Origin: Singulisphaera sp. GP187
GTDB taxonomy: Bacteria > Planctomycetota > Phycisphaerae > Phycisphaerales > SM1A02
NCBI GenBank assembly: GCA_945868805.1
Contig: CAMBMO010000007.1
Coordinates: 34,784 to 98,783 of the forward strand
DNA: 64,000 nt
Direction: 5' to 3'
The notes under the pieces are model-generated. The model ran no database searches, was not told the DNA's origin, and worked only from the letters and a program-made list of their open reading frames with translations. Within the stretch, counting starts at the first letter, position 1. Every line of letters begins with the position of its first letter. Positions 36,129 to 45,658 of the stretch are shown one piece after another. The position numbers and the translations under genes were made by a program.

Positions 36129-36218
36129 TTGTTTTTCCTGAATGAATAATAGGGGGGTCAGGAATGTACAGGAAAACAGCTTGCAGAAACAGGCTGGCAT
36201 ATCCTGTCGGTATCGATT

Positions 36219-37763
36219 ATGAGAACGACTCGACTCGTCCAATATCCGTTTATTGTCGGACAGCGTGCCACGGCGCTCTTCGCATTCCTCACACTCCTCG
36301 CATGGTGCGGGACTTCCACTGCCGGACATGAGCCGCTACCGAGACAGGCCGTTGGTCAACAAGTCGTCGACGAACCTTTCGCATCTGATCATGTACTCGT
36401 TCGTGTTCGCAAGGGTTGCACTCAGGCGACGACTGCTGATGGCGATCCAACATTTCGCACTCTCAATGGGATCGGCGACTTCAACTTGAGTCGTGTCATG
36501 AAGGTGGTGGGGGTCTCCGAGATCAAGACCGCACTTGCAGAGCCCGCGAAGCAGGTCGAGATCGCCGCCGCGCTCGGACTCGACCGGTGGTACAAAGTTT
36601 CGATCGCCCCGGGATCGAATGCGTCCACGGTCGCTGATCTGCTCCGCGCATCCTGGGATGGATTCGAACTTTGTGAAGTCGACGGAATCGGTGGTCTCGC
36701 AGATCTCCCAGATGATCCGAGTTTTCCGTCGCAGTATCCGCTCCTCAATACGGGGCAGAATGGCGGAACGGTCGGAGCAGACATCCGAGCGCCCTCGGCT
36801 TGGTCGATCACAAGTAGCAATCCAACGATCATAATCGCACTGCTCGATAGCGGTGTCTTTCCACACACGGAACTTGCGGGGCGAATCCTGCCCGGTCGAA
36901 ACATTCCGCTCGGTACGACCAATACGAGCGATGTCTGTGGCGGGCACGGCACCCATGTCGCGGGACTTATGGCGGGTCAGGGTGGCAACGGAGTGGGGGT
37001 CGCAGGACTCTGTTGGGACGCGCTCATTCTGCCAGTCGTGATCGTCAATCCTTGCACTGGGCTCGAGTCGTATGTCGCCGACGGGCTGGTGTGGGCCGTT
37101 GATAATGGAGCGGACTTGATCAACATGAGTCTTCAGTACAACGTCGGATCTGACTATCTTTACACGGCGGTGCAGTACGTCGCAGCGCAGGGTGTGCCGA
37201 TGATTGCGGCGACGGGGAATTCGAACGCGTCAGTGGCGTACCCCGCGAAGTGGGACGAGACGATCGCGGTGGCGGGTTCGAATCGGTTCGACTTGCGATA
37301 CAGCCTCTCGAATTACGGACCCGAAGTCGATCTCACCGCTCCTGGTGAGTCTGTTTATTCGCTCGCGCTCGCCAATGGGTATTCCACTCGGAGCGGGACG
37401 AGTATGTCGGCACCGCATGTCACCGGGACGGTCGCGCTGATGCGCGCTGTCTATCCGACGATGAGCGCGTCAGCCATTCGAGGTGTGCTCATGCAGACCG
37501 CGCGCGATCTCATCCCATCCGGATTCGACCATTTCACTGGTGCGGGTGTCATCGATGCGGGCTCTGCCGTTGCGATGGCGCTCAGCATGAACCCTGGTCC
37601 TGCGGACATGAACGGCGATGGCGTCGTGGATGGCGCGGATATCACGGCGTTCTTCAGTCAGTGGGGATCATGCGTCGCTTGCGACTGCACGGGAGACTTC
37701 AATCACGATTGTTCCGTCGATGCGACGGATCTGGCTCTTCTTCTCTCGAGCTGGTCGATGTAG
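36219..37763 (+). CDS. subtilisin-like serine protease with dockerin-like tail
   Basis: An exported protein of 514 residues. A signal peptide (about residues 1-36) precedes a propeptide-like region and an S8 catalytic domain. The triad is visible: Asp210 in ALLDSGV, His243 in GHGTHVAG and Ser395 in GTSMSAPH, with the oxyanion Asn in ATGN at 331-334. The C-terminus carries two dockerin-like repeats, [18 protein letters not shown] and [18 protein letters not shown], the second containing a cysteine-rich linker (CVACDC). It is likely secreted and calcium-dependent at the tail. It diverges from metK. Confidence 0.93.
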   Translation: MRTTRLVQYPFIVGQRATALFAFLTLLAWCGTSTAGHEPLPRQAVGQQVVDEPFASDHVLVRVRKGCTQATTADGDPTFRTLNGIGDFNLSRVMKVVGVSEIKTALAEPAKQVEIAAALGLDRWYKVSIAPGSNASTVADLLRASWDGFELCEVDGIGGLADLPDDPSFPSQYPLLNTGQNGGTVGADIRAPSAWSITSSNPTIIIALLDSGVFPHTELAGRILPGRNIPLGTTNTSDVCGGHGTHVAGLMAGQGGNGVGVAGLCWDALILPVVIVNPCTGLESYVADGLVWAVDNGADLINMSLQYNVGSDYLYTAVQYVAAQGVPMIAATGNSNASVAYPAKWDETIAVAGSNRFDLRYSLSNYGPEVDLTAPGESVYSLALANGYSTRSGTSMSAPHVTGTVALMRAVYPTMSASAIRGVLMQTARDLIPSGFDHFTGAGVIDAGSAVAMALSMNPGPADMNGDGVVDGADITAFFSQWGSCVACDCTGDFNHDCSVDATDLALLLSSWSM

Positions 37764-37793
37764 TAGTCTTTCCTCGAACTCGCGGACCCATCC

Positions 37794-38348
37794 ATGCCAG
37801 TCCAAGTCGAATTGTCACGAATCTACATCCGAGAAATGGTCGATCTGCAGATCATCGAGCTCACCGAAGTCGGAGGAAATCGATCGTTTCCAATCGTGAT
37901 CGGGATGACCGAGGCATGCGCAATCGAGCGTCGTCGCAAAGGGTGCAGTATCGAGCGACCGCAAACGCATGACTTGTTGTCGAATGTGATCGACGAACTC
38001 GGAGCAATAGTCGATCGAATCGAAATCGTCGCGTTGAAGGAAACGACATTTTTTGCGCAGATCGTGCTTCGTCAGGGACAGAAAGAGATTGTGATCGACG
38101 CCCGTCCATCCGATGCGATCGCCATCGGCGTCGCATGCAACGCTCCGATGTTCGTGGCGGAGGAAGTCATCGCGGCCGCATCAGCGGGAACATCGGCGAC
38201 GGCGCCACCTCTCGAAGACCTCACTGGCGATGACTCGGATGACGATGATGACGATGATGCGGTGGATGGGATCGATAGCAAGGACGAACAGTCCGGTCCC
38301 GAACTCGACGATCTTTTCGGTGGCGAAGAAGACGACGACGAGAGTTAA
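37794..38348 (+). CDS. bifunctional nuclease family (DUF151) protein
   Basis: A protein of 184 residues of the BFN/DUF151 family. The conserved piece is IVIGMTEACAIERRRKGCSIERPQTHDLL (residues 34-62 described by landmarks only) and FFAQIVLRQGQKEIVIDARPSDAIAIG near residue 84-110. Members have been reported with nuclease activity in plants and are widespread in bacteria, often with unknown role. After residue 135 there is an acidic low-complexity tail with runs of Asp and Glu (DDSDDDDDDD-like), unusual for the family and probably unstructured. It is convergent with the HAD-TruD gene, 12 bases away. Confidence 0.88.
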   Translation: MPVQVELSRIYIREMVDLQIIELTEVGGNRSFPIVIGMTEACAIERRRKGCSIERPQTHDLLSNVIDELGAIVDRIEIVALKETTFFAQIVLRQGQKEIVIDARPSDAIAIGVACNAPMFVAEEVIAAASAGTSATAPPLEDLTGDDSDDDDDDDAVDGIDSKDEQSGPELDDLFGGEEDDDES

Positions 38349-38360
38349 TCGAAAGAACCG

Positions 38361-40298
38361 TCAGTCGTCCGCAGAATCGTTCTCGCGTGCTTCTCCGAAG
38401 AGTTCTTTGAAGACAATCGTTGCAAATGCCCCGGCGGGGAGATCAAACGCCACGCGGATGTAGCCGCCGAACTCGTCGGTGCCAGAATCCGTCGACGCAT
38501 TGCCAATCGCGATACGAAGTGGACGGCGTTCGCCCGACGGTGGATGCGTCGAACGCGAGAAGAGTTCGGGAGAAACTCCAAATGCGCGCGCTGCCTCAGA
38601 CTCGATCTCCATGACCGAGTTGGTTGTCGCGAGCATGCGTTCGCCAAAGAGTGGTCCGGTCGGAGAGATTTCGAATTGCTCGGCGCGTTTCGAGAGCGTC
38701 TCGATGCACTCTGCATCGTTCACAACAAAGCACGCCCCATCCGCATGGCGGGAGGCGACATCGCCCAGTTGGATCGATCCGAACACAGCACGACCCTCGG
38801 CATGAGCGAGAAGTCGATTATCGAGGACTCGATTGAAGATTGCCGACTGTAGCGCGTTCACCCAGAATCGCAGGGTGGCACCTCCGAGTGATTTCACACT
38901 GCGCGAACTTGTCCACCCGCGAGACCTTGCAAGTGCCATCCTGCGCTCTGCATGGTCGCCCGCACCCCAGAGCGGGATGCTCAGCGACCACTCGCCCTTG
39001 TCGCACATCTCGCGCGCAGCTCGCTGATGCTCGGGAAAGTCGGGTCGCGTAGTGCAAGTTAACTGGCGGATGATTCCATCCCAATTCTCTTCGAGTACGA
39101 ATCGACCGAGTCGGTGATTGTCGAGTCGCCGTCCGAATCGCTGTTGGCCGAAGGCATTTGGCACTCCGGATGCGATCAATTGTCGCAGTCGCCGGTGAAT
39201 GATCATGACGCGCAGTGGGTCGATATCGCGGACGCGAATGGCAAATCGATTACCCGCGAGATGTCCGGTCCGCAACTTGTTCCCATGTCGCCGGCTCCAC
39301 AGCACCGCGAGCCGATCATGCTGCGGTTCGGGGCGAAAGTCTTTCGCGAGAAGGTTGACCGAAAGTGTCTGGCGGGTGACTGCACAGCGATCCTTTCGTC
39401 CCGCGGTACCGATTGACGATGGATCGACCTTATAGTGATCCGAAATGATGCGGATCATTTCGTCGTGGGTCATGTCCTGTTTCTGAATTCCCAGATAGAG
39501 ATGTTCGCCTTCGCCCGATGGGTCGTAGAGCGGCAATTCGTCAACAAGGAAATCGCTTGGACGGGTCTTGATCGTGCCACCAAGCGAGTCGCCGGTGCAG
39601 AGCGTGCGACTGACAAGCGGTGATGGCATCTCTTCGACGATGACGATTGGCAAGTCCAGGATCACCCCGCGACCGACGAGCGCGTCGGCGATCTGCCGAG
39701 CAGGGTCGCCCGCATGATCGATGTGAACTGTCTGCCAGCCTCGATCGCTCGCCCCTTTGACATTTTCGATCAAATCGTCCGCGAAAAAAATCTCGTCTGC
39801 CGTGCATCCGGTTGCACTCTCGAATGCGGCATAGATCGCGGGATTGGGTTTGTTGAGTCCGAGCAAGTGCGATGCATGACGAATCCCGATCGCACCAAAC
39901 GCACGGGAGGTCGCCTCCATCTGTCGCCAGTGTGAATCGTTCGTATTCGAGAGGCATGCCACGCGCAATCCAATGCGCCGGAGTTCCATCAGCAGATTGA
40001 AGATGCCAGGATAGTCGCCAAGAATCCATCCATCGTGAACGCGTCGGACTTCTTGCGCGGAGTATGCGCCTCCAAAGATCAAGGAGATCTCTTCGAGAAA
40101 GGCGTCGTATTCGGTCAGGCCTCGTTGATACCGATCAACTGCTGCCAGGCGTAGCGCAGCCGTGGGATTTCCCGGATCGTCGAAGGACTCGCGATGGGGA
40201 ACCCCTGCGACTGCACAGCCCTCGGCCCAGGATCTGCAGGTTTGAACGACGACTCCGCCAAGATCCAGACAGATGATCTTTGGGGGATCGCGCTTCAT
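38361..40298 (-). CDS. HAD-family phosphatase fused to tRNA pseudouridine synthase TruD
   Basis: A protein of 645 residues made of two domains. Residues 1-210 are a HAD hydrolase: motif I LDLGGVVV (D12), motif II SNTN near 118, the conserved Lys near 150 (GLNKPNP) and motif IV FADD at 172-175. Residues about 225-645 match TruD, which makes pseudouridine 13 in tRNA(Glu): KTRPSDFLVDELP, the catalytic Asp in GTAGRKDR (D303), LRTGHLAGNRF, NAFGQQRFG and 'GPLFGERMLA'. The domains are in one frame without a stop. The start overlaps the tadA stop (ATGA). The HAD domain may remove a phosphate during tRNA or nucleotide repair, but that is inference. Confidence 0.9.
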   Translation of the reverse strand: MKRDPPKIICLDLGGVVVQTCRSWAEGCAVAGVPHRESFDDPGNPTAALRLAAVDRYQRGLTEYDAFLEEISLIFGGAYSAQEVRRVHDGWILGDYPGIFNLLMELRRIGLRVACLSNTNDSHWRQMEATSRAFGAIGIRHASHLLGLNKPNPAIYAAFESATGCTADEIFFADDLIENVKGASDRGWQTVHIDHAGDPARQIADALVGRGVILDLPIVIVEEMPSPLVSRTLCTGDSLGGTIKTRPSDFLVDELPLYDPSGEGEHLYLGIQKQDMTHDEMIRIISDHYKVDPSSIGTAGRKDRCAVTRQTLSVNLLAKDFRPEPQHDRLAVLWSRRHGNKLRTGHLAGNRFAIRVRDIDPLRVMIIHRRLRQLIASGVPNAFGQQRFGRRLDNHRLGRFVLEENWDGIIRQLTCTTRPDFPEHQRAAREMCDKGEWSLSIPLWGAGDHAERRMALARSRGWTSSRSVKSLGGATLRFWVNALQSAIFNRVLDNRLLAHAEGRAVFGSIQLGDVASRHADGACFVVNDAECIETLSKRAEQFEISPTGPLFGERMLATTNSVMEIESEAARAFGVSPELFSRSTHPPSGERRPLRIAIGNASTDSGTDEFGGYIRVAFDLPAGAFATIVFKELFGEARENDSADD

Positions 40299-40867
40299 GC
40301 CTGCGTCGCTGATCGCTCGCGCTTGGCGAGCCGTCGTGCGCGGAAGAAGGTCGTCAGAAGCGATCCGCACTCTGATCCCAGCAATCCACCGATCACTTGC
40401 ATGCGATGATTCAGACGCGGATCTCGACAAAGGTTGTAAAGCGTGTCGACGGCTCCAGCCTTCGGGTCGCGTGCGCCGTAGAGCAAACGAGCAACGCGCG
40501 CATTGACGAGCGCACCAGCACACATCGGGCAGGGTTCCAATGTGACTGCCATCGAGCAATCATTCAGCCGCCAGCCGCCACTGTTCGTAGCCGCGAGTCG
40601 GAGCGCGACAACTTCCGCGTGACCAGTTGGATCGCCACTCGCTTCGCGATCGTTTGATGCTTCACCGAGGATTACGCCATCGCGGTAAACGACGGCACCG
40701 ACGGGGACTTCGCCACGGTCACTTGCAGAACGCGCCAATTCGATGGCTCGGCGCATCATTCGTTGATCTTCGCCTGTCGCGCCGAGAGGGACGGCGAGCA
40801 TTCGTCTGCGAACACGAATCCGCCACGCGACTTGTTGGAACCGCACGCAGCGGATGCGCAATTTCAT
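40295..40867 (-). CDS. tadA: tRNA-specific adenosine deaminase
   Basis: A zinc deaminase of 190 residues that converts wobble adenosine 34 of tRNA(Arg) to inosine. The catalytic pair HAEV is at 83-86 and the zinc motif PCPMCAGA at 112-119, both with the TadA spacing; SNDREASGDPTGHAE matches the family. The N-terminal 22 residues are an Arg-rich extension; the Met at residue 23 is an alternative start. It lies three bases after the end of tatC and overlaps the HAD-TruD gene start, so two tRNA-modifying enzymes sit back to back. Confidence 0.93.
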   Translation of the reverse strand: MKLRIRCVRFQQVAWRIRVRRRMLAVPLGATGEDQRMMRRAIELARSASDRGEVPVGAVVYRDGVILGEASNDREASGDPTGHAEVVALRLAATNSGGWRLNDCSMAVTLEPCPMCAGALVNARVARLLYGARDPKAGAVDTLYNLCRDPRLNHRMQVIGGLLGSECGSLLTTFFRARRLAKRERSATQA

Positions 40868-40870
40868 CGG

Positions 40871-41920
40871 TCATTCGTCTCCGACGTTTCCTTCGTTCGA
40901 ACTCTTCGATCGAAAGCGTTCGCCAAATTCGGTTAGCACACTGCCCGTCGCAACACGAGATGGAGGCGCCATCACGATCAGCCAGATCGAGAATTCGAAG
41001 AGGAGGTAGAGCGGAGCAGCGACGACGACGAGCGAGAGCACATCACCGGGAGCGACGGCTGCCGAGAGCACCATCACCCCAAAGAGCGCGTACTTGCGAT
41101 TCTTGCGGAGCATCTTGGGATTCACAACGCCGATCCAACTGAGGAGGAGCAAGACGACTGGCAATTGAAACGCCAGAGCAAAGCACATCGCGAAGAGAAG
41201 CACAAAATCCAGGTACTCGCTCAGCCGAAACGCTGGGACGATCGACCCTGGATGTTCAAGGGCCACGCTTGCAATGGCGACTCGCGTCGGATCTCCCGCG
41301 ACAGGAAGAGCGACACGCATCTCGTGGGTGGTCGAATTGACCCACGATTCACCGACACGCGGGGAAGTTGGATCGACCTCCAACACCTGAATTGTGGAGC
41401 TCGTCATGTTGGGCGATACGACACTGTTCGCTTGAGCCGTCGTTGTGGGTGCGACGCTGAAACCGACGAGGACCGTCAGCATCAGCGGAAGCATCACGTA
41501 GTACAGCAGTGTCAATCCGACGATCGCCAGGATGCCGCTCCCAGGCACGAGGAGTTGCACGAAGCGCTGTTCGTGATGGTGAAGTCCAGGCGAAATGAAC
41601 TTCCAGAGCTGCCAGAGAACCCACGGAGCAGAGATCACCAACGCTCCGATGAGCGAGATTTTCATGTCCGTCATCATCGTCTCGATCGGGCTCAGGACAG
41701 TGAGCTGTGCGGCGATGTCGTTGGCGCGCATCGCTTGAAGAAGCGGTTCGCACAAGAACATTCGTACATGACTGCCAAAGACGAAGAGCGTGAGCATCAA
41801 TGGCACGGGAACGACGACCGCCAAGAAAACGCGCTTTCGAAGTTCATCGAGATGATCGCCAAAGCTCATCGTGGAACTTGCGCGCGTTGGGGGAGTGGTG
41901 CGATCAGACGAATCCGTCAT
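40871..41920 (-). CDS. tatC: twin-arginine translocase subunit TatC with a large periplasmic insertion
   Basis: The core subunit of the Tat exporter, 349 residues, with six membrane helices. The N-terminal FGDHLDELRKR (about 20-30) and SPIE (near 77-80) are the signature sites for signal-peptide binding. Between helix 3 and helix 4 there is an insertion of about 75 residues (about 156-230, Thr/Ser/Val-rich with TSPRVGESWVNSTT) that typical TatC proteins lack. ActB in this window has a Tat-type signal region, so the machinery is used here. The stop of tatD overlaps its start by four bases. Confidence 0.92.
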   Translation of the reverse strand: MTDSSDRTTPPTRASSTMSFGDHLDELRKRVFLAVVVPVPLMLTLFVFGSHVRMFLCEPLLQAMRANDIAAQLTVLSPIETMMTDMKISLIGALVISAPWVLWQLWKFISPGLHHHEQRFVQLLVPGSGILAIVGLTLLYYVMLPLMLTVLVGFSVAPTTTAQANSVVSPNMTSSTIQVLEVDPTSPRVGESWVNSTTHEMRVALPVAGDPTRVAIASVALEHPGSIVPAFRLSEYLDFVLLFAMCFALAFQLPVVLLLLSWIGVVNPKMLRKNRKYALFGVMVLSAAVAPGDVLSLVVVAAPLYLLFEFSIWLIVMAPPSRVATGSVLTEFGERFRSKSSNEGNVGDE

Positions 41921-42720
41921 GGGTCGACCATTCTAGGGCGTCGAATGGCATCGCCGAAGAATCGCGCGGCATTCTCGTCGAGCTGTTCGTTGAGTGCGAT
42001 CGGATCCTCACCACGAGCGACTGCGAGTGCCGCTGCGACATGGACGACATGCTTGGGTTCGTTGGGCCAAACGCCGCGCACTGGTTGCGGTGCGAGAAAG
42101 GGAGAGTCGGTCTCGACCATCATGCGGTCTGCGGGGACGAGCTTCGCGGCGGATCGCACTTCGGGGGCGCCTGGGAACGTCAGCACACCTGTGAACGAGA
42201 TGTAGGCGCCGAAGTTGAGAACGGCGCGCGCATCGTTGGAGTCGCCGGTGAAGCAATGAAAGACAAATCGGTCTCTCGGCAGTCCCGATGCAGCGAGTAA
42301 AGGTAGGAGGTCTGCGAACGCTTTTCGACAGTGCACGACGATTGGCTTCGCGAGTCCTTCACTGGTCCACCGAGCGATGTGCGCGAGTTGCGTGTCGAGT
42401 ACTTCGCGCTGCATCGCCGATGGGGGCGTGTCGTAGTGATTGTCGAGCCCAAGTTCTCCCCATGCGAGGCACTTGGGATGTTGACCCGCGCGGCGAAGTT
42501 CCTCCCAGTCGAGCGGTCGGTCGCTATAGAGAGGATGGATTCCAGCCGTCGCGAAGAGTCTTGGATGCAGCGCCGCCAGTTCGGTTGCGCGAATTGCGTC
42601 GGCGGTCGTCGTCGCAATCGTGATCGCTGCATGAACGCCGGCGAGGGCGGCATCGGCCATCACCTGCACGACTCGTCCGTCGAATTCTGGGAAAGTCAGA
42701 TGGCAGTGCGTGTCGATCAT
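41917..42720 (-). CDS. tatD: TatD-family metal-dependent DNase
   Basis: A TIM-barrel hydrolase of 267 residues of the TatD family. Metal ligands are visible: DTHCHL at the N-terminus, GELGLD (Glu near residue 97), VVHCRKA, HCFTGD and VETDSPF. Members have 3'-5' exonuclease activity on DNA and are often next to tat genes, which may be historical rather than functional. The stop overlaps the start of tatC. The gene lies 40 bases downstream of the antiporter gene. Confidence 0.92.
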   Translation of the reverse strand: MIDTHCHLTFPEFDGRVVQVMADAALAGVHAAITIATTTADAIRATELAALHPRLFATAGIHPLYSDRPLDWEELRRAGQHPKCLAWGELGLDNHYDTPPSAMQREVLDTQLAHIARWTSEGLAKPIVVHCRKAFADLLPLLAASGLPRDRFVFHCFTGDSNDARAVLNFGAYISFTGVLTFPGAPEVRSAAKLVPADRMMVETDSPFLAPQPVRGVWPNEPKHVVHVAAALAVARGEDPIALNEQLDENAARFFGDAIRRPRMVDP

Positions 42721-42759
42721 GCTTGATTGAGGAGGGGGGGCGAGTTCATCGTGACCAAT

Positions 42760-44103
42760 TCACAGGCCATCGGACGGGACGCGTCGGAGTGCAATTCGCA
42801 TAAGTACTGGGCCGACGATTTCATTGAGAGTAATGCAGGCGACGACAATTGTTGTCAGGCCCACCGCCCATCGTTGGTTTGGAAACTCGACGAGGATCTG
42901 GGCGGCAAGTGCGAGGGAGATGCCCGCTTGTGGCACGAATCCAGCCCAGACCCATCTCGTTGCAATTGGCGAGAGGCGCGCAACCCTGGCCGCAAGTGTT
43001 GCGCCGATCCAGATTCCTGCCAGACGCGTTCCAGAAATTGCGAAGACGATCCCCCAGTTTGCGACGAGTGCCGCGAGATCGAGATGAGCTCCAGCGACCG
43101 CGAAGAAGACGCAGCAGACGGCAAGGAAAAGTCTTCGCGCAGTCGCGAAGAACGACGCAGTCGCAATCGGTGCGAGATTTCGAGCGGTGTAACCGAGTGT
43201 GATCGCAGTGATCAGTGGGGCGATGCCAATTGTTCGACAGAGAATCGCCAAGCAGATCGCCGTCAGGAGTACGACCGCGGTCATATTGCGCTCAATTCGA
43301 GCAAGTGCCAATCGCATAGGCCACGCAAGCGCGCAACCAACCGCGATACTTCCCGCCAGATGCAGCACGATCCAATACCACGGCTGATAGGTTGAGAGCG
43401 TCGTGGCCGCAACAAGAAAGAGGACGACCGAAAATGCGACGACGAGAAAGAGATCCTTGGCGACGGTTGTCGCGAGAAGCAGACGCGCGAAGTCGGTCGG
43501 GTGTCGCATTTCTCGCAGCAGGGCGACCGAGACTGCAGAGCTGCAAGTCGCCGCGACTGTCGCCACGATCATCGCGTACGCGAACGATCCGAGAAGCAGA
43601 TACGAAACGATCCCGACGCCGATGGTGACGAGTATGACCTGCCCCGCCGCGAGCGCGATCACCGCCTTCAATTTTTCGCGAAGGAACTTTGCGTCGATCT
43701 CCGCACCAGCTACTAATCCGATCATGACGACTGCCAGAGATGCCGCGCCGTCCAGCGATGAAAGTTGGAGCGGTCCAATCAGCGCGAATTCGGGGTGATC
43801 AAGCCATTTCCACAGTTCAGGACCGACGATCAATCCGAAAAGTAACTGACCGGTGATCGGTGGAAGCGCGATCCTGCGAATCAATCTTCCGGCGAGCCAG
43901 GATCCGAGGATCACCAAGCCCAAGATCAGCGCCGTTTCGCCCGCTGCGGGAAGCCCCCCGGGCGCAACTCCGATCACCCGTACGCGCAATTCGCGCCAGA
44001 GAAGGACGAGCGCGACGAGACTCAGGAGCGCGGTCGCGAGGAACGCGCCACCGAAACGAGCATGGTCTTTGCGTTTGAATGTGATGGTTGCGCGCGTCTT
44101 CAT
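42760..44103 (-). CDS. CPA2-type cation:proton antiporter
   Basis: A membrane protein of 447 residues of the KefB/NhaS-like CPA2 group. Helical segments cover about residues 18-38, 55-75, 85-100, 115-140, 150-170, 180-200, 210-235 and five later ones. Family landmarks are LPPITGQLLFGLIVGP (about 80-95), the discontinuous-helix sequence TCSSAVSVALLREM (about 187-200) and VAKDLFLVV, with the conserved acidic residue D217. It has no C-terminal RCK or TrkA domain. The overlap with the following gene is four bases, and the operon continues with another antiporter paralogue, a PII-like protein and a PTS IIA protein. The transported ion cannot be told. Confidence 0.9.
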   Translation of the reverse strand: MKTRATITFKRKDHARFGGAFLATALLSLVALVLLWRELRVRVIGVAPGGLPAAGETALILGLVILGSWLAGRLIRRIALPPITGQLLFGLIVGPELWKWLDHPEFALIGPLQLSSLDGAASLAVVMIGLVAGAEIDAKFLREKLKAVIALAAGQVILVTIGVGIVSYLLLGSFAYAMIVATVAATCSSAVSVALLREMRHPTDFARLLLATTVAKDLFLVVAFSVVLFLVAATTLSTYQPWYWIVLHLAGSIAVGCALAWPMRLALARIERNMTAVVLLTAICLAILCRTIGIAPLITAITLGYTARNLAPIATASFFATARRLFLAVCCVFFAVAGAHLDLAALVANWGIVFAISGTRLAGIWIGATLAARVARLSPIATRWVWAGFVPQAGISLALAAQILVEFPNQRWAVGLTTIVVACITLNEIVGPVLMRIALRRVPSDGL

Positions 44104-45326
44104 GCGGTCACGCTCCGACTGGGCATGACCACGAATGTCGAGAGTGTGCTCAGCAACGAGATGAGCACAGCGATGGTCAGCAACTGATCCGCGAGTCCAG
44201 AAGAGTCTTCGACGGCGAATGCGAGGAGTACGACGATGGTCAGCGGTGCCTGCCGAATCGGCGCGCGAGCAACGGGAGAGTCAAGCGCCACACTTTCGCG
44301 TTCGGGAGAGAGGGCGATGATCATGATGAGCGGCTTAAGAACGCGACGAGCAATCGCCAACATCAGCGCGATCGCGACGATCGTGACTACGCCCGCGAGC
44401 GATGTCGCACCCATCGGAAGTGCGAGGGTGATTCCCGCGAAGAAAAAGCAACCACTCGCGACGATCGGTTCTGCCGACGACATAAGGTGCTCCAATCCCC
44501 GCAGTCGGCGTCGTCCGAATCCGATCATCGCGCCAAAGAGCATCCCAGTCAGAATCCCCGAACCGCCGAGTGTCACGGCAACTCCAGAGAGCAGAAAGAG
44601 CGCTCCGATGACGATCAGAGTTGTCCGCGCATCGTCTTCGCGCGAGTCGCGCAAAATTCCGTACGCGGCGAACGCCACAACCGCGACCGCGCAGAATTCA
44701 ACGCCTAGCGCAAGCATTCCACCATATGGAGCGAACCCGACGATTCCATTCTGGTCTTGCTGAACACACTGAAGAGAAATCGTCGCGATCGCGATCGAGC
44801 AGATCGCAAGTGCGCCAGCGCCACTCTGCACTAAGACATCCAGTCGCATCGACTGCGCGTCCGTGCGAACTCCCAACGACCGTGATTCCGGATTCCATCC
44901 GAGCGCGAGCGCAGTCAATGTTCCTGTGAGAAGGATGTGGGCCGCGAGCGGAGAGTCTGGTTGCCAGATGCGTGCAAGCGCGCCACCAACGACGACACTC
45001 AGCACGACGCTGGCGACGAGATCAATGGTGATCCACCTCCAGAGCACTGGGGGGATGGCACGGATCAGCGCCGATTGGCATTGCAGTCCGACAATGACAC
45101 CGCTCCAAGTCAGCAAAACGAGCAGGATGGGTTGCAGGTGAAGCAGTCGATCACCATCGAGGACCGCCGTGCAGTGCGGACCGACGATCACGCCGAGCGC
45201 GAGCAACGCCCAGCCACCTCCGAAGACATTCGTGATCGGGAAGCGCCTTCGAAATCGTTCCGTCCAGCGATTCGCCACGATCAGCGCGATCAGTCCGAGT
45301 GCGAGCCAAAGGAGCGAATTCGTCAC
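44100..45326 (-). CDS. second CPA2-like antiporter paralogue with altered core
   Basis: A membrane protein of 408 residues with about ten hydrophobic helices, resembling the neighbouring antiporter but shorter. In the region that aligns with the partner's VAKDLFLVV the sequence reads VQSGAGALAI, so the usual acidic residue seems missing (the nearest Asp is at 163, four positions before the Gln). The 'TLTALALGWNPESRSLGVRTDAQS' segment (about 136-160) replaces the SSA motif. It could be a non-transporting partner or regulatory subunit forming a heteromer, which is inference. Its start overlaps the PII-like stop (ATGA). Confidence 0.8.
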   Translation of the reverse strand: MTNSLLWLALGLIALIVANRWTERFRRRFPITNVFGGGWALLALGVIVGPHCTAVLDGDRLLHLQPILLVLLTWSGVIVGLQCQSALIRAIPPVLWRWITIDLVASVVLSVVVGGALARIWQPDSPLAAHILLTGTLTALALGWNPESRSLGVRTDAQSMRLDVLVQSGAGALAICSIAIATISLQCVQQDQNGIVGFAPYGGMLALGVEFCAVAVVAFAAYGILRDSREDDARTTLIVIGALFLLSGVAVTLGGSGILTGMLFGAMIGFGRRRLRGLEHLMSSAEPIVASGCFFFAGITLALPMGATSLAGVVTIVAIALMLAIARRVLKPLIMIIALSPERESVALDSPVARAPIRQAPLTIVVLLAFAVEDSSGLADQLLTIAVLISLLSTLSTFVVMPSRSVTA

Positions 45327-45658
45327 GAGTCGTGTCCGAGATAGTGATCGACCGGGAATGACACGGCGATTGGCCGATCATCCTTGGGAATCTCTCGGAG
45401 ATAACCGATCAGGGTCGATGCTTGCTCTGCGGCGCAGATTGCAAAGAGTGCGCGACTCCCGATGGATTGAGGGAGGAGTGCCGCAAGCCCCGCGAAGATC
45501 GGCATGTCCTTGCGCATGATGGATGCGAGGCTCTGGCCTTCGACGACCGTCGCGTCGGCAATTCCAGCGTCGAGCGTGGCATTAATCACCGCATCGAATG
45601 CTTGCCCATGTTGGACCAGAAGAATCAGCATGCGCATATCCCGTCGAGCTTCACTCAT
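45323..45658 (-). CDS. PII-like signalling protein
   Basis: A protein of 111 residues with a predicted ferredoxin-like (PII) fold: strand MLILLVQ, helix AFDAVINATLDAGI, strand ATVVEG, an extended loop (about 42-66), strand RALFAICAAE, helix ASTLIGYLREIP and strand PIAVSFPVDHYLG. PII-like proteins bind nucleotides or small metabolites and tune partners by inserting a loop, as SbtB does with the SbtA transporter. The overlaps with the antiporter (four bases) and PTS gene (eight bases) imply a common mechanism. No conserved PII signature is complete, so the assignment is by fold pattern. Confidence 0.62.
   Translation of the reverse strand: MSEARRDMRMLILLVQHGQAFDAVINATLDAGIADATVVEGQSLASIMRKDMPIFAGLAALLPQSIGSRALFAICAAEQASTLIGYLREIPKDDRPIAVSFPVDHYLGHDS

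Noticed and set aside
36129..36218. Possible S-adenosylmethionine riboswitch upstream of metK
   Set aside because: The gap is about 90 bases and I could not find a stable conserved fold or a terminator stem; the location is suggestive only.
36129..36329. Upstream extension of the metK frame with Cys/Glu repeats
   Set aside because: It lies in the intergenic region and under the start of the divergent protease; the conserved MetK N-terminus begins at 36128.
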